Shown one piece after another: positions 6,269-12,396 of a stretch of DNA of 12,396 bases. A model generated the notes under the pieces. It had not been told where the DNA came from, ran no database searches, and saw only the letters and a list, made by a program, of their open reading frames with translations. A program made the position numbers and the translations under genes. Position 1 is the first letter of the stretch. Each line of letters opens with the position of its first letter. This DNA comes from Planctomycetota bacterium. GTDB taxonomy: Bacteria > JAJVIF01 > JAPKYR01. The stretch spans positions 1 through 12,396 of the forward strand of contig DAOVJF010000026.1 of assembly GCA_030673355.1 (NCBI GenBank), given 5' to 3'.

Positions 6269-6985
6269 TCACAAAACCGCCAGTTCTCTCGATTTCCGTA
6301 ACCCGCCCCAGAATTGCTTGTACAGGAAGCTGTTTTCGTCGAGTTTACAGAGCTGTTCGAACATCGGCCTTGTAACGGTAAAAAACAGTTGATCCGCCTC
6401 GAGGTGTTTTCTCATTGCCATATCGCTGGACCCAAGGATCGCCTGCGGGATGTTCAGGTCGTCAAACCTGACTAAAAGCGAACATCCCGACCCGAATGGG
6501 GAAATTACCGGAGGAATGCCCTCGGGGCCGGTGAAGTATTGAGCGCCGGTCATCACGGCGGAAAGCTGGTCAGGATTCACGATGAAGGTGACCGATTTCA
6601 GGTGGTCGTACTGATCGGGTTTCAAAGAGCCTATCAGGATGTTCCCGTGCTGCGGGGAATATGGTGTGAGCGAATCGACCCATTCCAGCATCAATTTTTT
6701 GGATGCCTTCAGCCCTTCCTGTTCGACTAAAAACTTAACCAGGTCTTCCTTCGGAAATGTCTCCAGGCCCAATAAACCGTTTCCGGCACCGGGACAACCG
6801 AACTGTTCTTTTGTCAGGAGAAGTGTTTGACCATCGAGGATATTTTTAAAATATTCGAAAACACAATTTCCTTTTCCGGGCCTGATAAGCGGTTCAAACG
6901 GGGCAGGATCGGGAGCATCGTATAAACCGATCGGCTGGAATTCGAGATCGATTTGTTTCATTAAGTTTTCAGGATCAGGGTGCAT
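6269..6985 (-). CDS. DUF169 family protein
   Basis: A 238-residue cytoplasmic protein of the DUF169 family (COG2043), of unknown biochemical role, common in anaerobic bacteria and archaea. The start is ATG at 6985 (MHPDPEN), since AAGGAAGG lies 8 bases upstream; the frame stays open for 22 more codons without a better site. Family-like features are QPIGLYDAPDPAP near the N-terminus, CPGAGNGLLGL with a cysteine in the middle, a segment predicting a YDHLKSVTFIVNPDQL strand-helix, and the C-terminal SPFGSGCSLLVRF with a second conserved-looking cysteine. The gene lies 28 bases after the DUF2007 gene on the same strand, so the two are probably co-transcribed. No convincing terminator follows on the minus strand. 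The function cannot be read from the sequence. Confidence 0.82.
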   Translation of the reverse strand: MHPDPENLMKQIDLEFQPIGLYDAPDPAPFEPLIRPGKGNCVFEYFKNILDGQTLLLTKEQFGCPGAGNGLLGLETFPKEDLVKFLVEQEGLKASKKLMLEWVDSLTPYSPQHGNILIGSLKPDQYDHLKSVTFIVNPDQLSAVMTGAQYFTGPEGIPPVISPFGSGCSLLVRFDDLNIPQAILGSSDMAMRKHLEADQLFFTVTRPMFEQLCKLDENSFLYKQFWGGLRKSRELAVL

Positions 6986-7013
6986 ATGCGGTTCCTTCCT
7001 TTTGAAATTTATT

Positions 7014-7439
7014 TTACAGTCCGATTTTCTCCACACCCTCCTCATCCTCATCCTCGATAAGTCCCTGCGATTCCATAAATTCGGTCAACTCTTCCTCGGA
7101 CCATTCTTTGTTACTGGCGATAAGGTCCCGGGCTTTACCGATATTTTCCTCGTGGACGTAGATATCGACTGTGCCCCCAAAAAAAGGGAAAGGCCCATAA
7201 AGGTGATTCAACACACCGGCGGGATCTCTTACAACAGTGGTGATTCCATTCGATTTCAGTAGCCCGTGGATCATTTCAGCCGTTTGCTGGTCCTTGGTAC
7301 GATGGACGACCACCCATTCTTTTTCATTGGTGACGATACCTTCGTCAAGCCCGGGAGCGTCGTGAAGCGCTCCTCCGCAATCGGGGCATTTGTCGAAGTC
7401 GGGGATGTATTCGGTTTCACACCTGTGGCAGAATTTCAT
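7014..7439 (-). CDS. Zinc ribbon plus DUF2007 protein
   Basis: 141 aa in two parts. Residues 4-21 form a zinc ribbon with two CxxC knuckles (Cys4/Cys7 in CHRC, Cys18/Cys21 in CPDC). Residues ~42-110 match the DUF2007 type ('putative signal transducing protein'): EWVVVHRTKDQQTAEMIHGL opens it, and VDIYVHEENIGKARDLI closes it. In the family this alpha-beta domain resembles a small regulatory or ligand-binding fold and is often joined to a zinc ribbon, as here. An acidic tail (about 112-136) follows. The start is supported by AAGGGAAA 6 bases upstream. It is the first gene of a likely operon with DUF169. An inverted repeat in its promoter region (7479-7504) may be an operator. Confidence 0.85.
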   Translation of the reverse strand: MKFCHRCETEYIPDFDKCPDCGGALHDAPGLDEGIVTNEKEWVVVHRTKDQQTAEMIHGLLKSNGITTVVRDPAGVLNHLYGPFPFFGGTVDIYVHEENIGKARDLIASNKEWSEEELTEFMESQGLIEDEDEEGVEKIGL

Positions 7440-7478
7440 TGTGGGTTTCCCTTTTACATCAAAAATAGCGTCAAGGAG

Positions 7479-7504
7479 CAGAATTCATTTTATCATAAAT
7501 TCTG
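7479..7504. promoter_or_regulatory. Possible operator in divergent promoter region
   Basis: CAGAATT (7479-7485) and AATTCTG (7498-7504) are perfect inverted arms separated by 12 AT-rich bases. On the minus strand the spacer contains GATAAAAT, a fair -10 for the DUF2007 operon, so a dimer bound here would block it. There is no T-run, so it is not a terminator. The region lies between divergent genes (DUF2007 and the AAA ATPase). Confidence 0.3.
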
Positions 7505-7647
7505 ATAAAGTCTGGAAATGTGAAAATTCAACGAGTAGTCCGTGGATACTAAAAGTAGAAAAACCTTAAAATACCGATTTTTATGCTTTTTGTGCTGATT
7601 TAAGTTGATTTTCTGCAAAAAATGCCGTTAAATTGATGTGAGGACCC

Positions 7648-8961
7648 ATGTTAGTCAGATTTTCGGTTGAAAACTTCAAGTCGATCCGCGAGGAACAGAC
7701 CCTCAGCATGGTCGCGAGCAATTACGAGAAAGAACTCCCTGAGAACGTGATTGAACTCGACGTGCTTGGTTTAAAGGGTGTGAACCTGCTTAAGAGCGCT
7801 GTAATTTATGGAGCGAATGCCAGCGGGAAGAGTAATTTGCTGAAAGCAATGGAATTTATGAGAAATTTTGTTGAGAATTCTGCGACAGAAATTAAACCTG
7901 GTGAAGACATAAAAATTGAACCATTCTTACTAGATAGTGAGAGCCAAGGCGAACCTACAAGTTTTGAGATGACCATCATTGTGGCGGATGTTAGATTTGA
8001 TTACGGGTTTTCCCTGGATGATGAATTAGTGCATGAAGAGTGGTTAATTGGTTACCCGAAAGGAAGGCCATCAGTATATTTTGAACGTGAATTGGAGGAA
8101 AATGGATATTATGCATATAGGTTTGGACGATATGTGAAGAAGGATATAAACCTTCTTAATAAGACACGAGACAATAATCTGTTTTTATCTATAGCTGCCC
8201 AGTTTAACAATGAACAATTGTTACCGATATATAACTGGTTTAGTACACAGCTATTAGATATTGGGCCAGCAACAATTATGGGATTGCCATTCAAATCAAG
8301 CTCCTCAAATGCGATAGTACAAAAATCTGGTGAGTTGAAAGAACAATTTCTTACTCTTTTACGATGGGCTGATTCCAGCATTGAAGATGTGCAGTTAAAA
8401 CCTGTGGATATTGATCTTAATGAGATGCCGGGTGAGTTTAAACAATTCTTAGATTCATACAACGACCTTCTTGAAAAAGCTGGTGGGGTGAAATTAGAAG
8501 AACTTTTAGTCGACGCAAGGTTCAAGCGGAGGAAAACTGAGAATGGTGAGCACGCTGAATTCACTGTTGGTCAAGAATCGAGTGGAACCCTTCGTTTATA
8601 TTCAATACTAGGGCCATTCCTACAGGTTAATGAAAATGGAGTTTGTGCATTTATTGATGAGTTAGATACAAGTCTGCATCCTCATATACTCAGGAACCTT
8701 ATAATACAATTTAACAGCAATGATTTTAATACTGCTGGAGCTCAATTGATTTTTACAACACATGACTCAACGCTGTTATCTGCAGATTTATTCAGGAGGG
8801 ACCAGATTTGGCTAACTGAAAAAAGTTATGAAGGTAATACGGTTTTATACCCATTAAGCGATTATAAGGTTAGAAAAGGAGAGTCGCTACAGAAAGGATA
8901 TCTTGCAGGTCGGTACGGGGCTATCCCATTTTTCGGTAGTAACATAGTCGTAAATGAGTAG
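7648..8961 (+). CDS. AAA/OLD-like ATPase of RloB defence pair
   Basis: A 437-residue ATPase of the AAA_21 / RloA-like class, related to the ABC-type ATPases of OLD, AbiL and PARIS systems. The N-terminus FSVENFKSIREEQTLSM is typical. Walker A is GANASGKS (55-62); the degenerate ABC signature is ESSGT (310-314); Walker B is FIDELD (335-340); and IFTTHDSTLL carries the switch histidine (His372). The region ~70-300 between Walker A and the signature is less conserved. It overlaps the next gene by 8 bases, so the two are translated together and their products probably form one complex. In related systems the ATPase senses infection and releases or activates a Toprim-type effector; that role here is inferred from family and pairing. 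Base composition changes inside the gene: two 60-base lines near the start (7681-7800) are 48-55% GC, later ones (7861, 8161) are 30-33%, suggesting transfer or recombination. Confidence 0.85.
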   Translation: MLVRFSVENFKSIREEQTLSMVASNYEKELPENVIELDVLGLKGVNLLKSAVIYGANASGKSNLLKAMEFMRNFVENSATEIKPGEDIKIEPFLLDSESQGEPTSFEMTIIVADVRFDYGFSLDDELVHEEWLIGYPKGRPSVYFERELEENGYYAYRFGRYVKKDINLLNKTRDNNLFLSIAAQFNNEQLLPIYNWFSTQLLDIGPATIMGLPFKSSSSNAIVQKSGELKEQFLTLLRWADSSIEDVQLKPVDIDLNEMPGEFKQFLDSYNDLLEKAGGVKLEELLVDARFKRRKTENGEHAEFTVGQESSGTLRLYSILGPFLQVNENGVCAFIDELDTSLHPHILRNLIIQFNSNDFNTAGAQLIFTTHDSTLLSADLFRRDQIWLTEKSYEGNTVLYPLSDYKVRKGESLQKGYLAGRYGAIPFFGSNIVVNE

Positions 8962-9616
8962 GAAAGGTTCCAAATGGCGATACGGCAGGTATAGCCCGGT
9001 AAGGGATTATCGGAAAGCAGTCTTGATTGTTTGCGAAGGCTCAGTGACCGAGCCTTACTATTTCAGGGATCTATGTGAATACCTCGGTCTTGAGAGATTT
9101 CATATTCAAATCGAGAAGGGGAAGCATGGTTTGACTCCAATTGGTGTAGTAAATAAGGCTTTTGAGAAGGATTGTGAGCGTACGGAACTTTCGAAGGAAG
9201 GTCCCGGCATGGTTGAATTTGACCAAATATGGTGCGTATTTGATCGGGACCAGCACAGGTCAATTAAGGAAGCATTAGCAGAAATTAATCGGTTAAATCG
9301 AGTCCAAAACAAATACACTGATGATCTGGTGAATCATGAACCCCGTTTTTATGCAGCATATTCCGATCCATGTTTTGAATATTGGCTCTTATTGCACTTC
9401 GTCGAAACCACAAGTCAATTTGAGAATTGTAAAAAAGTAATCAAAGAGCTAAAGAATTACATTCGGTACACAAAGAGCAAATTCGAAATCGATAAAATTC
9501 TGCCGGAAACAGATAATGCTGTATCAAGGGTGAAAATAATACGTAAGTCAGGAATAATCAGCCCAAGTACAACCGTAGACAGGCTGGTCACCAATCTTAA
9601 AGAACTTCGAGATTAA
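8954..9616 (+). CDS. rloB: RloB-family Toprim-like effector
   Basis: A 220-residue RloB-like protein. CEGSVTEPYYF (27-37, with Glu28), then FDRDQH (Asp97 and Asp99), form the Glu / DxD acidic set of the Toprim-type metal-binding fold. SDPCFEYWLLLHF (137-149) is the third RloB hallmark. The start ATG at 8954 sits inside the end of the ATPase gene (overlap ATGAGTAG), which supports tight translational coupling. RloB proteins were named as genes linked to restriction loci and pair with AAA ATPases in AbiL-like and RloAB defence modules. The predicted action is nucleic-acid cleavage or processing during phage infection, not provable from sequence. The gene is AT-rich relative to glyA, which starts 79 bases downstream. 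All three motifs are intact, so it looks functional. Confidence 0.87.
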   Translation: MSRKGSKWRYGRYSPVRDYRKAVLIVCEGSVTEPYYFRDLCEYLGLERFHIQIEKGKHGLTPIGVVNKAFEKDCERTELSKEGPGMVEFDQIWCVFDRDQHRSIKEALAEINRLNRVQNKYTDDLVNHEPRFYAAYSDPCFEYWLLLHFVETTSQFENCKKVIKELKNYIRYTKSKFEIDKILPETDNAVSRVKIIRKSGIISPSTTVDRLVTNLKELRD

Positions 9617-9624
9617 TCCCCCCC

Positions 9625-9653
9625 TTCATTTCTCCGCCCTTACGCGTTATAAT
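9625..9653 (+). promoter_or_regulatory. Probable glyA promoter
   Basis: A perfect TATAAT (9648-9653) lies 17 bases after a weak -35, TTCATT (9625-9630). Transcription would begin near 9660, leaving a leader of ~36 bases. This gives glyA its own promoter in the short gap behind rloB. Confidence 0.5.
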
Positions 9654-9695
9654 CTCCAGTCCTTATCAGGTGTACACATCCCAGTGAGGTGTTGA

Positions 9696-10997
9696 ATGAA
9701 CAGCTTTAATACGCCATTAGCCGAAGTCGATCCCGAAATACACGGATTGATAAAAAAAGAATACGATCGCGTGATTGGTACGGTCCAGTTGATCGCATCG
9801 GAAAATTTCCCGTCCCGCGCGGTTATGGAAGCCACGGGTGGTCCGCTCCAGCATAAATACGCCGAAGGATTTCCGTACCTTCGCAGGAAAAAGATGGACG
9901 GGATACGTGAATGGGACCGCGACGGCCGTTACTATGAAGGCAACGTAATCATGGACCAGATCGAGAGGCTGGCTATCGAACGCGCGCAGAAACTTTTCGG
10001 CACCGAGTACGCATGTGTCCAGCTTTTCTCCGGGGCGCCGGCCAACGAATGCATCTATCATGCGTTCCTTGAATTCGGCGACCACGCTATGGCGATGGAC
10101 CTCGCGAACGGCGGACATCTCAGCCACGGAAGCCCGGTTAATTTCTCCGGACAAAGATATAACTTCATGCCGTACGGGGTTGTCGAGGAAACCGGGATAA
10201 TCGACTACGACCAGCTTGCCAGGGATGCCAAAGAGCACCAGCCGAAAATGATCGTCGCGGGCGCGACGGCGTATCCCAGAATCGTCGATTTTCAGAAATT
10301 CCGTGAGATATCCGATAGCGTGGGTGCCCTGCTCCTTGTCGATATGGCGCATTTCGCCGGACTTGTCGCGGGAAAAGCACATCCAACGCCTGTCGGATAC
10401 GCCGATGTAATCTCGACCACCACGCATAAAACCCTTCGAGGGCCCCGAGGCGCGTTAATCCTTGCCGACGAAGAACGCGGCAAGGCAATCGACCGCGCCG
10501 TATTTCCGGGAATCCAGGCTGGTCCGCACCTGAATGAGATCGCGGCGAAAGCTGTATGTTTCCATCAATGCATGCAGCCGGAATTCCAGCAGTACGCGGC
10601 CGATGTGGTGAAAAACGCCCAATTTTTCGGGGATGAGATGATGGTGCAGGGTTTCAAGCTGGTTTCGGACGGCACCGACACCCATCTGATTCTCGTGGAT
10701 TTAAGGGACCGGAAATATTCAGGCAACAAGGCCGCGAAGGCTTTAATCAAGGCTGGAATCTGCACGAACAGGAACATGGTTCCCGGTGATGAACGTCCGC
10801 CGATGCAGACATCCGGAATCAGGCTCGGCAGCCCGTTCATGACGTCGCTGGGGTTCGGAGAAGATGAGTTCAGAGAGGTCGCGCGGTGGATCAAAAGAAT
10901 CCTGGACGACATCAAAAACGATGATGAAATTGAAAATGTGAAGAATGAGGTTTCAGAGTTGTGCGCGAGTTACCCGCATCCGGATTTTCTATTGTGA
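9696..10997 (+). CDS. glyA: Serine hydroxymethyltransferase
   Basis: Converts serine and tetrahydrofolate to glycine and methylene-tetrahydrofolate; cytoplasmic, PLP-dependent, a housekeeping step of one-carbon metabolism. 433 aa. LIASENF (32-38), KYAEGFP (54-60), NGGHLSHGSPVNFSG (about 147-161), VDMAHFAGLVAG, and TTTHKTLRGPRG with the PLP lysine Lys245 are all present, as is TSGIRLGSPFMTSLGF near the C-terminus. GAGGTG (9686-9691) precedes the ATG by 4 bases. The oddity is residues 61-77, an extra basic/acidic stretch between GFP and RYYEG where typical enzymes have about two residues (as in GYPGKRYYGG). This makes the protein longer than the usual ~415-420 aa. Codon use and GC are high, unlike the AT-rich defence pair before it, so this is probably native genome sequence. 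Confidence 0.95.
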   Translation: MNSFNTPLAEVDPEIHGLIKKEYDRVIGTVQLIASENFPSRAVMEATGGPLQHKYAEGFPYLRRKKMDGIREWDRDGRYYEGNVIMDQIERLAIERAQKLFGTEYACVQLFSGAPANECIYHAFLEFGDHAMAMDLANGGHLSHGSPVNFSGQRYNFMPYGVVEETGIIDYDQLARDAKEHQPKMIVAGATAYPRIVDFQKFREISDSVGALLLVDMAHFAGLVAGKAHPTPVGYADVISTTTHKTLRGPRGALILADEERGKAIDRAVFPGIQAGPHLNEIAAKAVCFHQCMQPEFQQYAADVVKNAQFFGDEMMVQGFKLVSDGTDTHLILVDLRDRKYSGNKAAKALIKAGICTNRNMVPGDERPPMQTSGIRLGSPFMTSLGFGEDEFREVARWIKRILDDIKNDDEIENVKNEVSELCASYPHPDFLL

Positions 10998-11024
10998 TTT
11001 TTAAAACAACGATTTATATAAGGT

Positions 11025-11225
11025 ATTAACCATTTTTAGCCACTGCGAATTAATTTACAGGTTTTCGGATGATTATGATTAAAGTGAGAAATGAAATAAC
11101 CGTAGAACAGCACGGCAGTGCGTCGAATGGCAGTGCGTCGAAAGGTTTGTTTTAAGGTGGAAGACGCACTGCCGTGCTGTTCCACGGTTTGTCGTTTTTT
11201 CTTTCGATGGCTAAAAATGATTAAT
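11025..11225. mobile_element. MITE-like nested inverted-repeat element
   Basis: The ends are 18-bp inverted repeats (11025-11042 with 11208-11225) with 17 of 18 matching. Inside is a second inverted repeat of 27 bp (11098-11124 with 11163-11189, 26 of 27 matching) around a 38-base spacer. The ends carry ATTAA / TTAAT, so a TA target duplication of the IS630/mariner type is possible but cannot be proved from one copy. There is no transposase frame; the 64-codon frame over it (11118-11312) is a shadow with no ribosome binding site. The inner stem is followed by GTCGTTTTTTC on the plus strand and could also terminate glyA transcripts. It could instead be a plain complex terminator or a repeat-family unit. 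Confidence 0.5.
11114..11143 (+). repeat. 15-bp tandem duplication in hairpin arm
   Basis: GGCAGTGCGTCGAAT (11114-11128) is followed directly by GGCAGTGCGTCGAAA (11129-11143); 14 of 15 match. The single opposite arm (11163 onward) can pair with either copy, so two hairpin registers are possible. Confidence 0.85.
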
Positions 11226-11242
11226 TTTTCCTATAATAATTA

Positions 11243-11267
11243 CTCCTGTTGTGGCAGGGGTTTTTTT
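11243..11267 (+). terminator. Terminator downstream of glyA
   Basis: CTCCTG (11243-11248) pairs with CAGGGG (11255-11260, one G-U) around a 6-base loop and runs into seven T's. It lies just right of the inverted-repeat element, so it may be the native glyA terminator, now separated from the gene by the insertion. Confidence 0.65.
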
Positions 11268-11308
11268 ATGATTACATTCCGGGGAAAGTTAAGGAAGATC
11301 AGCAACAT

Positions 11309-12396
11309 ATGATTCAGAGCCTTTTATTGAAAAAATTACATCTTGAGATTCTCCCACAGCTCGATGGGAATCGAATCGCGCTGATTGAAATACTCGCGGA
11401 AATGATGTCGGGTGGAACGGGGATTCCCAAAAAACTCGCCAGGACCGGTAAGAAGGTAAAGGAATCGGTCATCAAATCACTTGAAGAGGACGGTTTAATC
11501 GGGGAAATTATTTCTCTGGGTCCATCGTTCGCCGGTTATATTTATGAATCCATCCTCGAACAGGATCGGGTAGAGAAAGATAAGCAAACCAGGCGTCGAA
11601 GGGGAGGGATTTTCTATACGCCTCAATACGTAACACAATTTCTTGTCAAATCAGCATTTGATTCAATAAAGCCTGAATTAAAAAAGACACTCTTGAGGAT
11701 TCACGATCCCGCGTGCGGCGGGGGGGCGTTTCTGCTGGCGGCGTACAGGGAAATAAAAAAACGACATCCCCGACTCAGGATAAAAACGATCCTGGGAAAA
11801 CTTTACGGCACCGATTCCGATCGTGAGGCAATACATGTCGCACATCTGGCGTTATGGCTTGAAAGCGGATGCAGGGAATCAAGCTGGAAAATCCTTGAGA
11901 GTAACATCCGGACAGGCGATTCGTTAAAAAAGATCCTGGAGGTAAAAACAAATCAGTATGAAATCGTAGTTGGGAACCCCCCGTACCGGAACGTCAAACG
12001 TGGGATACAACAGGCAACCCGGGAATTCTGCAAGGCGCATTACCGGTCGGTGAAAGGACAGTGGGATATCGCGGCTCCATTTATTGAACTGGCAATGGAT
12101 CACCTGCTCGTTCCCGGAGGTTCGATGGGGTATATCCTGCCGAACCCGATCCTTCTGGCCGAGAATTACCAGCCTGTAAGAGAGATTATTCTTGAAAATG
12201 ACCTTGTGATGTTCGGCCCCGCGGGGCGTCCATTTGAGGATCCCGGTGTTGAAGCCAGCCTGCGGGTGGTGCGAAAAGGAAAATCATCGCTGAGAAAAAT
12301 ACCCATACTGGATGGCCGCGATGGAAATATAAGGAAATCAGTCTCGCTAAAGAAAAGTTTAATTCCAAGCCTTCCCTCTCTCATTTGTTCACACCT
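11309..12396 (+). CDS. N6-adenine DNA methyltransferase, cut by window end
   Basis: At least 362 residues, open to the window edge. Residues ~20-80 (from RIALIEILAE to YIYESIL) look like a winged-helix DNA-binding unit. RRGGIFYTPQYVTQFLV (~101-117) is the approach segment typical of Eco57I-like and other 'N-6 DNA methylase' proteins. SAM-binding motif I is DPACGGGAF (133-141) and YGTDSD (166-171) follows; catalytic motif IV is NPPY (223-226). LLVPGGSMGYILPNPIL downstream fits later core strands. The methylated base is predicted to be adenine N6. No target-recognition or nuclease part is seen yet, because the gene continues right, so it could be an orphan methylase or the fused enzyme of a type IIG system. 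The start ATG at 11309 has only a distant Shine-Dalgarno (AAGGA, 13 bases away), so it is less certain. It lies near the RloB-type pair, as in defence islands. Confidence 0.85.
   Translation, partial: MIQSLLLKKLHLEILPQLDGNRIALIEILAEMMSGGTGIPKKLARTGKKVKESVIKSLEEDGLIGEIISLGPSFAGYIYESILEQDRVEKDKQTRRRRGGIFYTPQYVTQFLVKSAFDSIKPELKKTLLRIHDPACGGGAFLLAAYREIKKRHPRLRIKTILGKLYGTDSDREAIHVAHLALWLESGCRESSWKILESNIRTGDSLKKILEVKTNQYEIVVGNPPYRNVKRGIQQATREFCKAHYRSVKGQWDIAAPFIELAMDHLLVPGGSMGYILPNPILLAENYQPVREIILENDLVMFGPAGRPFEDPGVEASLRVVRKGKSSLRKIPILDGRDGNIRKSVSLKKSLIPSLPSLICSH

Noticed and set aside
9717..10427. A 236-codon minus-strand frame inside glyA
   Set aside because: It is the antisense shadow of a highly conserved, GC-rich gene, with no ribosome binding site and no recognisable domain.
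11232..11237. Perfect TATAAT as promoter of the methylase gene
   Set aside because: No -35 match at 16-18 bases, and transcription would start inside the terminator hairpin at 11243-11267.
11118..11312. A 64-codon cysteine- and arginine-rich plus frame
   Set aside because: It is made of the inverted-repeat element and the terminator after it and has no Shine-Dalgarno.
1..12396. CRISPR array, tRNA or rRNA genes
   Set aside because: I found no regularly spaced direct repeats, no cloverleaf with a TTCAAATC-type T-arm, and no rRNA-like conserved stretch on either strand.

Overview
The window is bacterial: Shine-Dalgarno sites precede nearly every gene, terminators are rho-independent, and there is a type IV-like prepilin, a lipoprotein signal and dense coding on both strands. 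Two radical SAM aminomutase-like proteins, a small low-potential ferredoxin and a DUF169 protein suggest an anaerobic organism. Base composition is near 50% GC outside one AT-rich patch. I cannot name the taxon; an uncultured lineage would fit the unusual secreted proteins.

Left part (1-4600). A secreted lipoprotein with a DNRLRE/CBM96-like beta domain (374-1195, +) converges on a minus-strand block of two tandem, gap-free paralogues of the lysine 2,3-aminomutase (KamA) family. Each is 412 aa once the start is set by its ribosome binding site. A terminator lies between the two genes. Upstream on the same strand is a single-cluster [4Fe-4S] ferredoxin with a good promoter and its own terminator. 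It could supply electrons to the radical SAM enzymes, but nothing in the sequence proves this.

Middle part (4600-7640). A strong promoter and a 166-nt leader precede a long pseudopilin-like protein (4939-5925, +). The next gap holds a nested hairpin followed by a terminator, which may be a small structured RNA. On the minus strand, a zinc-ribbon/DUF2007 protein and a DUF169 protein form a two-gene operon of unknown function.

Right part (7640-12396). A two-gene defence-like module lies here: an AAA ATPase overlapping an RloB-family Toprim-like protein. Most of it is clearly more AT-rich than its surroundings, but the first ~180 bases of the ATPase gene are not. It is followed by glyA (serine hydroxymethyltransferase, with an unusual ~17-residue insertion). 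Next comes a ~200-bp element made of nested inverted repeats that resembles a MITE. The window ends inside an N6-adenine DNA methyltransferase with a winged-helix-like N-terminus. The RloB module and the methyltransferase together look like a small defence or restriction-modification island around glyA.
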